Below are positions 1 through 7,475 of a stretch of 64,000 nt of DNA, one piece after another (position 1 is the stretch's first letter; every line of letters begins with the position of its first letter). The position numbers and the translations under genes are program-made. The notes under the pieces were generated by a model. The model saw only the letters and a list, made by a program, of their open reading frames with translations, was not told the DNA's origin and did not search any database. This DNA is from Pseudomonas sp. Fl4BN1 (GTDB taxonomy: Bacteria > Pseudomonadota > Gammaproteobacteria > Pseudomonadales > Pseudomonadaceae), in contig NZ_JAAARM010000008.1 in assembly GCF_009908285.1 (NCBI RefSeq), forward strand, positions 1 to 64,000, in the 5' to 3' direction.

Positions 1-84
1 TCCCATCCCGAACTCAGTAGTGAAACGATGCATCGCCGATGGTAGTGTGGGGTTTCCCCATGTGAGAGTAGGTCATCGTCAAGA
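1..84 (+). rRNA. rrf: 5S rRNA, 3' part
   Basis: The first bases match the conserved second half of a gammaproteobacterial 5S rRNA, including the run CCCGAACTCAGTAGTGAAAC and the terminal stem strand that closes near position 84. The 5' part, with the 16S and 23S genes, lies left of the window. The 3' end is set by eye and could be off by a few bases. Confidence 0.95.
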
Positions 85-94
85 TTAAATTCCG

Positions 95-125
95 AAACCC
101 CAATTGCGAAAGCAGTTGGGGTTTT
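95..125 (+). terminator. rRNA operon terminator
   Basis: AAACCCCAATTGC (95-107) pairs with GCAGTTGGGGTTT (112-124) around a GAAA tetraloop, with one G-U pair, and is followed by a T-rich tail. It lies about 10 bases after the 5S gene and ends the rRNA operon. Confidence 0.85.
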
Positions 126-253
126 GTTTTGCCCGAGAAAAAGCTCTGTTGCTGGCTCTTGGTGTTTTTACCTTGCCCCTTGCTGGTGGTGATTTCTATG
201 CAATGGCTTTCGGCGTAGCTATTATGCCTGCCTCATTAGGGGGCGGAACTTGC

Positions 254-1213
254 ATGTTAACGTTGTTAGAGCTTCTTAAGGATGGGCGATTTCACTCAGG
301 GCAAGCCCTTGGGGAGGCGCTGGGTATCAGTCGTAGTGCTGTATGGAAGCAATTACAGCTTCTTGAGGCTGAGCTGGGGCTCGTCATTCATAAGGTGCGA
401 GGTCGTGGGTATCAGCTGGCCTCTCCAATCATCTTTTTAGGCACTGCAGAGATCGCCAAATACTCTCCTGGGAGTACTTGGGGCGTTCAGGTTTTCGACT
501 CTATCGACTCGACAAACGCAGAGGCGCTGCGATCCATTGCTCGAGGGTGCTCGTCCCCTTTTGTGGTTCTAGCTGAGCGTCAAACGGCGGGGCGAGGGCG
601 GCGTGGTCGTAAGTGGATCAGTCCTTTTGCCGAAAATATTTATTACAGCCTTGTGCTGCGCATTGAAGGTGGCATGCGACAGCTGGAAGGGCTCAGTTTG
701 GTTGTGGGGCTTGCTGTTATGCATGTCCTGCGAGAGTTTGGAGTTCTGGGTGCGGGGCTGAAGTGGCCTAATGATGTTTTGGTAGGGCAGAAGAAGATCG
801 CCGGCATACTTTTGGAGTTGGTAGGTGATCCTGCGGATGTATGTCACGTGGTCCTGGGCATTGGGATCAATGTGAATATGCAGAATGCTGAAGAGGTTGA
901 TCAGGAATGGACTTCAGTAAGGTTGGAGTCCGGCAGGATGGCTGATCGCAATCAACTGGTTGCCCGTCTGGGTGAGATCCTTGCTTCTTATTTGGAGCGC
1001 CATCAGTTGAAAGGATTCCCTGCTATCCGAGAGGAATGGGAGCAAAACCATCTCTGGCAGGGGAGGGCTGTATCTTTGATCGCGGGCGTAAATAAAGTCG
1101 ATGGCGTGGTGATGGGTATCGATCGCCAGGGGGCTTTGTGCTTGAGTGTCGAAGGTGAGGAGCGGGTGTATAGCGGTGGTGAGTTAAGCCTGAGGCTGCG
1201 TGATGATTCCTGA
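254..1213 (+). CDS. birA: Bifunctional biotin-[acetyl-CoA-carboxylase] ligase / biotin operon repressor BirA
   Basis: BirA activates biotin with ATP and transfers it to the carrier protein of acetyl-CoA carboxylase; the N-terminal winged helix binds biotin-operon DNA. The 319-residue protein shows the helix-turn-helix (roughly residues 1-55, with SRSAVWKQLQ), the ligase active-site loop GRGRRG (113-118), KWPNDV, and a C-terminal SH3-like domain. The ATG at 254 was chosen because the protein then begins MLTLLELLKDG like its relatives; an in-frame start at 104 would sit inside the rRNA terminator. Its end overlaps the start of the coaX remnant by 11 bases, the usual birA-coaX arrangement. Confidence 0.95.
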   Translation: MLTLLELLKDGRFHSGQALGEALGISRSAVWKQLQLLEAELGLVIHKVRGRGYQLASPIIFLGTAEIAKYSPGSTWGVQVFDSIDSTNAEALRSIARGCSSPFVVLAERQTAGRGRRGRKWISPFAENIYYSLVLRIEGGMRQLEGLSLVVGLAVMHVLREFGVLGAGLKWPNDVLVGQKKIAGILLELVGDPADVCHVVLGIGINVNMQNAEEVDQEWTSVRLESGRMADRNQLVARLGEILASYLERHQLKGFPAIREEWEQNHLWQGRAVSLIAGVNKVDGVVMGIDRQGALCLSVEGEERVYSGGELSLRLRDDS

Positions 1214-1617
1214 GCTTGACTGCGGCAATAGATTTATAAAATAGCGGGTGATGATTGTAAGTCTGTTAAATATTTTTCTGAGGTGAGCATCTGAGAGGAT
1301 TTATTTATCCGGAGATGCTCCTTATGCGTAATCAGTTGCGTCCAATACTCGCCGAATCTGTTATGACGATCTCTCGGCTGAGAGTGTGCTCTTGGGCTCT
1401 GCGCCAGGAAGGCCAATGATGGTGAGACGTGGTTGTTCACTGATGTTGCAGGGATTTGTGCTGATGTAGTTGAAGTTGGTGCGAGGGTGCTGGGGAAGGG
1501 GGTGCAGTCTTTCTCGCCGGCGGTGACGCCGACCTGGTTGTCGCGTTGGTACCACAAGGCCGGGTTGTGTCTGACCTGGTCTTTGTTGGGTTGGTTATGG
1601 CCTGTCCTCTGTCCTGA
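1203..1617 (+). pseudogene. coaX: coaX remnant (type III pantothenate kinase), inactivated
   Basis: CoaX phosphorylates pantothenate in the first step of CoA synthesis. The reading starts at ATG 1203, overlapping birA, and gives MIPELDCGNRFIK then TAG (1242-1244), matching the family's N-terminus. Further recognisable pieces lie in different frames: [20 protein letters not shown] near 1284-1345, [13 protein letters not shown] and SAPGRPMM with MLQGFVLM to about 1460 followed by TAG, and a C-terminal piece ending [19 protein letters not shown] at 1617. An intact CoaX is about 250 codons; here only 415 bases remain, so a large central part, including the expected catalytic region, is gone. Two stops, at least two frame changes and a deletion make sequencing error unlikely. 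Identification rests on recalled family sequence. Confidence 0.88.
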
Positions 1618-1624
1618 GGTTCTT

Positions 1625-2071
1625 ATGCGTTGGTTGTTTCTGCTGTTATTGGTCCTCAATGGCTTTTACTACGTCTGGCATCAGCAGGAGGCGCCGCTTC
1701 GGGCTAAAGAGGTGATGCCGCTGTCGCTTTATCGTGGTTCTCAACAAGATATTCGCTTGCTGAGCGAGTCCGCTGACTCGGTAGAGCGACGCGATAAAGG
1801 TAAGGGTGGGGAGGTAGATGCGAGCTGTCTTTATCTGGGGGGCTTTACTCGTCGAGAGGTGGCTCAGACCCTTGAGCAGCGTTTGGTAGGGCTTGGGGTA
1901 GAGGTTCGATTGCAGTCTTTGAGTGTTCCTGGTTCTGTGGGGTTTTGGTTGCGGGTATCTCCCGAGAGTAAGTATTTGTTGGATGATCCTCAGCTGCAGA
2001 ACCTTGCTAAGGAATTCAATGAGTTAAAACATAAAATAATGCCGTGTGAGGGGGTTGCAACTGTCGAATAG
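1625..2071 (+). CDS. SPOR-type membrane-anchored protein, apparently shortened
   Basis: This 148-residue protein begins with a hydrophobic stretch (MRWLFLLLLVLNGFYYVW) that would anchor it in the inner membrane, followed by a charged linker and a short Cys-containing region, LYLGGFTRREVAQTLEQRL. In Pseudomonas the gene between coaX and the tRNA-Tyr cluster normally encodes a SPOR-domain (septal peptidoglycan-binding) protein of about 220 residues. Here the N-terminal part and the C-terminal part (WLRVSPES to MPCEGVA) look conserved, but the middle, where much of the SPOR repeat should be, is missing without breaking the frame. Start ATG 1625 lies just after the coaX stop. Whether the product still binds glycan is doubtful. 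The length comparison is from memory. Confidence 0.7.
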   Translation: MRWLFLLLLVLNGFYYVWHQQEAPLRAKEVMPLSLYRGSQQDIRLLSESADSVERRDKGKGGEVDASCLYLGGFTRREVAQTLEQRLVGLGVEVRLQSLSVPGSVGFWLRVSPESKYLLDDPQLQNLAKEFNELKHKIMPCEGVATVE

Positions 2072-2172
2072 GTTGCATAGAATGGCGCCCGCTCCGCAGT
2101 GAAGACTTCTTGAAGTCAAAGCGGTGGAGTGAGGTCAACGCAGCTAACCTCAAGATTTTATTGAGAAAATGC

Positions 2173-2200
2173 TTGACAGAAGGGTAGCGTGATGTATAAT
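2173..2200 (+). promoter_or_regulatory. Sigma-70 promoter of the tRNA-tufB operon
   Basis: A consensus TTGACA (2173-2178) and a consensus TATAAT (2195-2200) are separated by 16 bases and lie 13 bases before tRNA-Tyr. Two perfect hexamers fit a strong stable-RNA promoter. Confidence 0.9.
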
Positions 2201-2213
2201 GCTGCCTCGCTTA

Positions 2214-2298
<85 letters not shown>

Positions 2299-2322
2299 GA
2301 TTTAGCGAGAGCTGCAGGCTCC

Positions 2323-2396
<74 letters not shown>

Positions 2397-2422
2397 AGTT
2401 TGCAGGTTTTGCAAGGTGTTAC

Positions 2423-2498
2423 GCTCTTGTAGCTCAGTTGGTAGAGCACACCCTTGGTAAGGGTGAGGTCAGCGGTTCAAATCCGCTCAAGAGCTCCA
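2423..2498 (+). tRNA. thrT: tRNA-Thr (GGT)
   Basis: A 76-base tRNA with acceptor stem GCTCTTG pairing with CAAGAGC, anticodon loop TTGGTAA with GGT at 2456-2458, T loop GGTTCAAATCC and an encoded CCA. It is the last tRNA before tufB, an arrangement also known in E. coli. Confidence 0.97.
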
Positions 2499-2504
2499 TA
2501 TAAC

Positions 2505-2536
2505 AAGGCAGATATGAAAATATCTGCCTTTGTTTT
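2505..2536 (+). terminator. Hairpin between tRNA-Thr and tufB
   Basis: AAGGCAGATAT (2505-2515) pairs perfectly with ATATCTGCCTT (2520-2530) around GAAA and is followed by TTGTTTT. It looks like an intrinsic terminator and would act as an attenuator, reducing read-through from the tRNA genes into tufB or protecting tRNA 3' ends. Confidence 0.7.
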
Positions 2537-2582
2537 AATGGCTTATGTTGGTTGCTTAATTCTTCTCCTAGGGGTGATTTCG

Positions 2583-3776
2583 ATGGCTAAGGAAAAGTTC
2601 GAACGTAAAAAACCGCACGTTAACGTGGGTACTATCGGTCACGTTGACCACGGTAAGACCACTCTGACTGCTGCTTTGACTCGCGTTTGTTCCGAAGTTT
2701 TCGGTTCGGCCAAGGTTGACTTCGACAAGATCGATAGCGCCCCGGAAGAGAAGGCTCGTGGTATCACCATCAACACTTCTCACGTTGAATACGATTCGGC
2801 TGTGCGTCACTATGCGCACGTTGACTGCCCAGGTCACGCCGACTACGTAAAAAACATGATCACCGGTGCTGCCCAGATGGATGGCGCGATCCTGGTTTGC
2901 TCGGCCGCTGATGGTCCGATGCCACAGACTCGTGAGCACATCCTGCTGTCCCGTCAGGTAGGCGTTCCGTACATCGTTGTCTTCCTGAACAAGGCTGACA
3001 TGGTTGACGACGCTGAGCTGCTGGAACTGGTTGAGATGGAAGTTCGCGACCTGCTGAGCACTTACGACTTCCCAGGTGATGACACTCCAATCATCATCGG
3101 TTCGGCTCTGATGGCTCTGAACGGCCAAGACGACAACGAAATGGGTACCACCGCTGTTAAGCGTCTGGTAGAGACTCTGGATACCTACATCCCAGAGCCA
3201 GAGCGTGCAATCGACAAGCCGTTCCTGATGCCAATCGAAGATGTATTCTCGATCTCGGGTCGCGGTACTGTTGTGACTGGTCGTGTTGAGCGTGGCGTTG
3301 TTCGCATTCAGGAAGAAGTTGAGATCGTTGGTCTGCGCGATACTCAGAAAACTACCTGCACCGGCGTTGAGATGTTCCGCAAGCTGCTTGACGAAGGTCG
3401 TGCTGGCGAGAACTGCGGCGTACTGCTGCGCGGCACCAAGCGTGACGATGTTGAGCGTGGCCAGGTTCTGGTTAAGCCAGGCACCGTTAAGCCGCACACC
3501 AAGTTCACCGCAGAAGTATACGTTCTGAGCAAGGAAGAAGGCGGTCGTCATACTCCGTTCTTCAAAGGCTACCGTCCACAGTTCTACTTCCGTACTACTG
3601 ACGTGACTGGTAACTGCGAGCTGCCAGAAGGCGTTGAAATGGTAATGCCAGGTGACAACATCCAAATGGTTGTTACTCTGATCAAAACCATCGCGATGGA
3701 AGATGGTCTGCGTTTCGCTATTCGTGAAGGCGGTCGTACCGTCGGCGCTGGCGTCGTAGCCAAAGTCATCGAATAA
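2583..3776 (+). CDS. tufB: Elongation factor Tu (copy B)
   Basis: EF-Tu is the GTPase that carries aminoacyl-tRNA to the ribosomal A site. The 397-residue protein has the G1 motif GHVDHGKT (residues 19-26), the switch region RGITI, the G3 motif DCPGH and the G4 motif NKAD, then domains II and III. ATG 2583 follows a good ribosome site (AGGGGTGA); an upstream in-frame start at 2454 would lie inside tRNA-Thr. The translated protein is identical to that of the second copy at 19195-20388. It is transcribed with the upstream tRNAs and ends at a strong terminator. Confidence 0.98.
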   Translation: MAKEKFERKKPHVNVGTIGHVDHGKTTLTAALTRVCSEVFGSAKVDFDKIDSAPEEKARGITINTSHVEYDSAVRHYAHVDCPGHADYVKNMITGAAQMDGAILVCSAADGPMPQTREHILLSRQVGVPYIVVFLNKADMVDDAELLELVEMEVRDLLSTYDFPGDDTPIIIGSALMALNGQDDNEMGTTAVKRLVETLDTYIPEPERAIDKPFLMPIEDVFSISGRGTVVTGRVERGVVRIQEEVEIVGLRDTQKTTCTGVEMFRKLLDEGRAGENCGVLLRGTKRDDVERGQVLVKPGTVKPHTKFTAEVYVLSKEEGGRHTPFFKGYRPQFYFRTTDVTGNCELPEGVEMVMPGDNIQMVVTLIKTIAMEDGLRFAIREGGRTVGAGVVAKVIE

Positions 3777-3793
3777 GTTCTTGAAATATCTCC

Positions 3794-3830
3794 ATCAGGC
3801 CGACATAATGGTCGGCCTGATTTTGTTTTT
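3794..3830 (+). terminator. tufB terminator
   Basis: ATCAGGCCGAC (3794-3804) pairs with GTCGGCCTGAT (3811-3821) and runs into TTTTGTTTTT. It is a strong intrinsic terminator 17 bases after the tufB stop and directly before tRNA-Trp. No clear separate promoter is seen between it and tRNA-Trp, so some read-through is likely. Confidence 0.85.
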
Positions 3831-3906
3831 AGGTCAGTAGCTCAATTGGCAGAGCGACGGTCTCCAAAACCGTAGGTTGGGGGTTCGATTCCCTCCTGAC
3901 CTGCCA
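3831..3906 (+). tRNA. trpT: tRNA-Trp (CCA)
   Basis: A 76-base tRNA with acceptor stem AGGTCAG pairing with CTGACCT, anticodon loop CTCCAAA with CCA at 3864-3866, T arm GGGTTCGATTCCC and an encoded CCA end. It sits 45 bases before secE, the common gammaproteobacterial order. Confidence 0.97.
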
Positions 3907-3951
3907 GATTCACTCAATGTGTCTGGCTTTCTTTTCACAGGATCTTCATAG

Positions 3952-4320
3952 ATGACTCCTAAGGCTGAAGCTCAAGGCTCTCGCTTCGATCTGCTCAAGT
4001 GGCTCGTTGTGGTTGCTTTGGTGATTGTTGGTGTTGTTGGCAATCAGTATTACTCTGCTTCGCCGATCCTGTACCGTGTCTTGGCGCTGCTTGCCATTGC
4101 CGCTGTTGCTGCCTTCGTTGGTTTGCAGACTGCAAAGGGTAAGTCGTTCTTTGTTCTGGTCAAGGAAGCTCGCACTGAGATTCGTAAAGTCGTATGGCCA
4201 ACTCGCCAAGAGACCACGCAGACCACTCTAATTGTTGTGGCTGTGGTTCTGGTTATGGCGTTGCTGTTGTGGGGGTTAGACTCCTTGCTCGGCTGGCTTG
4301 TTTCCTTGATTGTTGGCTAA
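3952..4320 (+). CDS. secE: Preprotein translocase subunit SecE
   Basis: SecE clamps SecY in the inner-membrane SecYEG export channel. This 122-residue form has three hydrophobic segments, as in E. coli: two near residues 18-35 and 40-58, and one after the conserved cytoplasmic amphipathic region EARTEIRKVVWPTRQET that precedes the last helix (about 90-115). Start ATG 3952. It lies nine bases before nusG, with which it forms the usual two-gene operon. Confidence 0.97.
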   Translation: MTPKAEAQGSRFDLLKWLVVVALVIVGVVGNQYYSASPILYRVLALLAIAAVAAFVGLQTAKGKSFFVLVKEARTEIRKVVWPTRQETTQTTLIVVAVVLVMALLLWGLDSLLGWLVSLIVG

Positions 4321-4329
4321 GGGTGTCCC

Positions 4330-4863
4330 GTGGCTAAGCGTTGGTACGTTGTGCATGCTTACTCGGGTTACGAGAAGCATGTAATGCGCTCGTTGGTCGA
4401 GCGTGTGAAGCTGGCAGGCATGGAAGATGGCTTCGGCGAAATTCTGGTTCCCACTGAAGAAGTGGTTGAGATGCGTAATGGCCAGAAGCGCAAAAGTGAG
4501 CGTAAGTTCTTTCCAGGCTATGTGCTGGTTCAGATGGATATGAATGAGGGTACTTGGCACTTAGTCAAGGATACTCCTCGTGTCATGGGTTTCATTGGTG
4601 GGACTGCGGATAAACCTGCTCCTATCACTGATAAAGAGGCGGAAGCAATTCTGCGTCGCGTTGCTGATGGTAGCGACAAGCCCAAGCCTAAGACCTTGTT
4701 TGAGCCAGGTGAGGTGGTCCGTGTTACTGACGGCCCATTTGCTGACTTTAATGGCACAGTTGAAGAAGTTAACTACGAGAAGAGTCGGATCCAAGTGGCC
4801 GTACTCATTTTCGGTCGCTCTACTCCGGTAGAGCTAGAGTTCAGTCAGGTCGAGAAGGCGTAA
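4330..4863 (+). CDS. nusG: Transcription termination/antitermination protein NusG
   Basis: NusG binds RNA polymerase, suppresses pausing and links it to Rho or to the ribosome. The 177-residue product has the NGN domain ([16 protein letters not shown] to about residue 118) and a C-terminal KOW domain ([14 protein letters not shown]). Translation begins at GTG 4330, nine bases after the secE stop. A strong terminator follows, separating it from the ribosomal L11 operon. Confidence 0.98.
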   Translation: MAKRWYVVHAYSGYEKHVMRSLVERVKLAGMEDGFGEILVPTEEVVEMRNGQKRKSERKFFPGYVLVQMDMNEGTWHLVKDTPRVMGFIGGTADKPAPITDKEAEAILRRVADGSDKPKPKTLFEPGEVVRVTDGPFADFNGTVEEVNYEKSRIQVAVLIFGRSTPVELEFSQVEKA

Positions 4864-4880
4864 CTGAACGAGAATCCCAT

Positions 4881-4908
4881 ACCCCACAGTCTTAGGCTGT
4901 GGGGTTTT
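4881..4908 (+). terminator. nusG terminator
   Basis: ACCCCACAG (4881-4889) pairs with CTGTGGGGT (4897-4905), followed by TTTT. It ends the secE-nusG transcript 17 bases after the stop codon. Confidence 0.85.
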
Positions 4909-4981
4909 GTCGTCACTGGGATAAACGCGCAAGTAACCGGGGAGCCTGTTTAGGCGTCTGAACCCGTAATTGGAGTGCCTC

Positions 4982-5413
4982 ATGGCTAAGAAGATTACTG
5001 CTTACATCAAGCTGCAAGTTAAGGCCGCTCAGGCCAACCCAAGTCCGCCCGTTGGTCCAGCACTGGGTCAGCACGGCGTGAACATCATGGAGTTCTGCAA
5101 GGCCTTCAACGCCCGTACTCAGGGTCTTGAGCCGGGTCTGCCGACTCCTGTGATCATCACTGTTTACAGTGACCGCAGCTTCACTTTCGAAACTAAGAGC
5201 ACCCCTGCTTCGGTTCTGCTGAAGAAAGCTGCTGGTCTGACTAGCGGTTCCGCTCGTCCGAACACCGTTAAGGTTGGCACCGTTACCCGTGCTCAGCTGG
5301 AAGAGATCGCGAAAACCAAAAACGCTGATCTGACTGCAGCTGATATGGATGCAGCCGTGCGTACTATCGCCGGTTCTGCTCGTAGCATGGGCCTTAACGT
5401 GGAGGGTGTGTAA
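4982..5413 (+). CDS. rplK: 50S ribosomal protein L11
   Basis: L11 forms part of the GTPase-associated centre on 23S rRNA and is needed for the RelA stringent response. The 143-residue protein starts [13 protein letters not shown] and carries the proline-rich [14 protein letters not shown] segment and a C-terminal RNA-binding domain ending [13 protein letters not shown] 4982 is preferred over an in-frame ATG four codons upstream because of family conservation. Its TAA overlaps the rplA ATG by one base, so the two are translationally coupled. Confidence 0.98.
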   Translation: MAKKITAYIKLQVKAAQANPSPPVGPALGQHGVNIMEFCKAFNARTQGLEPGLPTPVIITVYSDRSFTFETKSTPASVLLKKAAGLTSGSARPNTVKVGTVTRAQLEEIAKTKNADLTAADMDAAVRTIAGSARSMGLNVEGV

Positions 5414-6108
5414 TGGCTAAGCTGACCAAGCGCCAAAAGGCTATCGCCGGCAAGATTGAAGCAGGCAAGGCCTACAACTTTGTAGACGCCGCCGCTCTCC
5501 TGACCGAGCTGTCGACCGTTAAGTTCAGCGAGTCCGTAGACGTTGCTGTGAACCTGGGCGTAGACCCGCGTAAATCTGACCAGGTTGTTCGTAGCGCTAC
5601 TGTGCTGCCACACGGCACTGGCAAGACCGTACGTGTTGCTGTGTTCACCCAGGGCCCAGCGGCTGAAGCTGCTCTGGCTGCCGGCGCAGACCGCGTAGGT
5701 ATGGACGATCTGGCTGCCGAAATGAAAGGCGGCGACCTGAACTATGACGTAGTTATTGCTTCCCCGGATGCAATGCGCGTTGTTGGTCAGCTGGGTCAGG
5801 TTCTGGGTCCTCGCGGCCTGATGCCTAACCCGAAAGTTGGTACCGTGACTCCAGACGTAGCTACGGCAGTTAAGAACGCCAAAGCTGGTCAGGTTCGCTA
5901 CCGTACCGACAAAAACGGCATCATCCATACCTCTGTTGGCAAGGTCGGCTTCGACGCCGTCAAGCTGAAGGAAAACGTTGAAGCCCTGATCGCTGATCTT
6001 AAGCGTATCAAGCCGGCCTCCTCGAAAGGTATCTACGTCAAGCGCGTTACTCTGAGCACCACTATGGGCCCAGGTCTGGTCATCGACCAAGGTTCGCTGG
6101 ACGTATAA
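5413..6108 (+). CDS. rplA: 50S ribosomal protein L1
   Basis: L1 forms the mobile L1 stalk that helps release deacylated tRNA, and in related bacteria represses its own operon by binding the rplK leader mRNA. The 231-residue product shows the conserved core [16 protein letters not shown] and the C-terminal [12 protein letters not shown]. The start overlaps the rplK stop. The 199 bases after it form the L10 leader. Confidence 0.98.
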   Translation: MAKLTKRQKAIAGKIEAGKAYNFVDAAALLTELSTVKFSESVDVAVNLGVDPRKSDQVVRSATVLPHGTGKTVRVAVFTQGPAAEAALAAGADRVGMDDLAAEMKGGDLNYDVVIASPDAMRVVGQLGQVLGPRGLMPNPKVGTVTPDVATAVKNAKAGQVRYRTDKNGIIHTSVGKVGFDAVKLKENVEALIADLKRIKPASSKGIYVKRVTLSTTMGPGLVIDQGSLDV

Positions 6109-6307
6109 GACACAAGCTGGTGCAAGCGATTGCGCCAGCTGAAAGATTGGGGTCCCTGCCTGGCGGGGGCTATCCAAGACCGTAGGCGACGCAAGTCTTA
6201 AACCATCAAGCCTACGCAGATGGTGCTCCCGGTTCCTTACCGAATCAGACACCAAAACGACATCCAGCCTCGGTTGGATGAAACGGTAACAAGCAGGAGT
6301 TAAACCC
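6109..6307 (+). promoter_or_regulatory. L10 leader of rplJL-rpoBC
   Basis: This 199-base gap between rplA and rplJ is the site of the structured ribosomal protein leader bound by the L10-(L12)4 complex for autorepression. It is rich in paired segments, for example GTAGGCGACG with the later AGCCTACGC, and ends with an AGGAG ribosome site. The assignment is by position and visible structure, not covariance modelling. Confidence 0.7.
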
Positions 6308-6808
6308 GTGGCAATTAAACTCGAAGACAAGAAGGCCATCGTCGCTGAAGTCAACGAGGCTGCCAAAGCCGCTCTGTCTGCTGTCGTGGCTGATGCCCGT
6401 GGTGTGACAGTAAGCGCTATGACCGGACTCCGTAAAGAGGCCCGCGAAGCTGGTGTTTATGTACGTGTCGTACGTAACACACTGCTCAAGCGCGCTGTTG
6501 AAGGCACTCAATATGACGTGCTCAACGACGCGTTCGTCGGCCCTACCCTGATTGCATTCTCCAAGGAACATCCGGGCGCTGCTGCTCGTATTTTCAAAGA
6601 GTTCGCAAAGGGTCAGGACAAGTTCGAGATCAAGGCAGCTGCGTTCGAGGGCAAGTACCTCGCAGCAAACGAGATCGACGTGTTGGCTTCGCTGCCAACT
6701 CGCGACGAAGCTATTGCAAAGCTGATGAGCGTGATCCAAGGCGCTACCAGCAAGCTGGCTCGTACTCTGGCGGCTATTCGCGACCAGAAAGAAGCTGCTG
6801 CTGCCTAA
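6308..6808 (+). CDS. rplJ: 50S ribosomal protein L10
   Basis: L10 is the base of the ribosomal stalk: its N-terminal domain binds 23S rRNA and its C-terminal helix carries L7/L12 dimers. The 166-residue protein starts [15 protein letters not shown] from a GTG at 6308, seven bases after AGGAG, and contains the conserved RNTLLKRA. It precedes rplL by 80 bases. Expression is probably self-limited through the leader upstream. Confidence 0.98.
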   Translation: MAIKLEDKKAIVAEVNEAAKAALSAVVADARGVTVSAMTGLRKEAREAGVYVRVVRNTLLKRAVEGTQYDVLNDAFVGPTLIAFSKEHPGAAARIFKEFAKGQDKFEIKAAAFEGKYLAANEIDVLASLPTRDEAIAKLMSVIQGATSKLARTLAAIRDQKEAAAA

Positions 6809-6888
6809 GGCACTGCAAGCCCTTTCAAAATCATATGTTTAATTTGATGGCTGCGTAGGCTGTCACCCCAATACAGGAATTTATAGTC

Positions 6889-7254
6889 ATGTCTCTGACT
6901 AACGAGCAAATCATCGAAGCAATCGGCCAGAAAACCGTTCTGGAAGTTGTTGAACTGATCAAAGCTATGGAAGAAACCTTCGGCGTTACCGCTGCTGTTG
7001 CCTCTGCTGGCCCAGCTGCTGCCGCTGCCGTTGTTGAAGAGCAAACTGAATTCAACGTCATGCTGACCGAAGCTGGCGAGAAGAAAGTTAACGTGATCAA
7101 GGCTGTACGTGAGCTGACCGGTCTGGGCTTGAAAGAAGCCAAGGCTGTAGTTGACGGCGCTCCTGCCATGGTTCTGGAAGCTGTTGCTAAAGAAGCAGCT
7201 GAAAAAGCCAAAGCAACTCTGGAAGAAGCAGGCGCTAAAGTCGAGCTCAAGTAA
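6889..7254 (+). CDS. rplL: 50S ribosomal protein L7/L12
   Basis: L7/L12 forms the flexible stalk dimers that recruit and stimulate translational GTPases. The 121-residue protein has the N-terminal dimerisation domain (to about residue 35), an Ala/Val hinge ([13 protein letters not shown]) and the C-terminal factor-binding domain with [22 protein letters not shown] 6889. The hairpin about 45 bases downstream would keep its synthesis above that of rpoB, in line with its multiple copies per ribosome. Confidence 0.98.
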   Translation: MSLTNEQIIEAIGQKTVLEVVELIKAMEETFGVTAAVASAGPAAAAAVVEEQTEFNVMLTEAGEKKVNVIKAVRELTGLGLKEAKAVVDGAPAMVLEAVAKEAAEKAKATLEEAGAKVELK

Positions 7255-7300
7255 GCATCGACTTTGTGTCTCCAGCCCAAGCGTCAAGCGAACGGCTGAT

Positions 7301-7329
7301 GGCTGGTGGCTTTTGCCACCGGCCTTTTT
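7301..7329 (+). terminator. rplL-rpoB attenuator
   Basis: GGCTGGTGGC (7301-7310) pairs with GCCACCGGCC (7315-7324) around TTTT, followed by TTTTT. It is an intrinsic terminator shape inside an operon that must continue into rpoB, so it most likely works as a partial attenuator, as in E. coli. Confidence 0.8.
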
Positions 7330-7475
7330 CCGTTATTGGCAGCCGACTGGGTCGGTGCCTTTAACGTGCTGTAACCCACCCTGTGTGGTGGAGCAAACCA
7401 AAGGGTTTGCACGATTTTCTGGCTGCTCCCGTCGGGAGGAGCCGAATAAGCAGGTGACCAAGCTGGGGAACGCTG

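Noticed and set aside
104..253. In-frame 50-residue N-terminal extension of birA
   Set aside because: The start would lie inside the rRNA terminator stem, and the extension is not conserved; ATG 254 gives the standard BirA start.
2454..2582. Longer tufB reading from 2454
   Set aside because: The extra 43 codons run through tRNA-Thr and the following hairpin; the EF-Tu sequence begins at ATG 2583.
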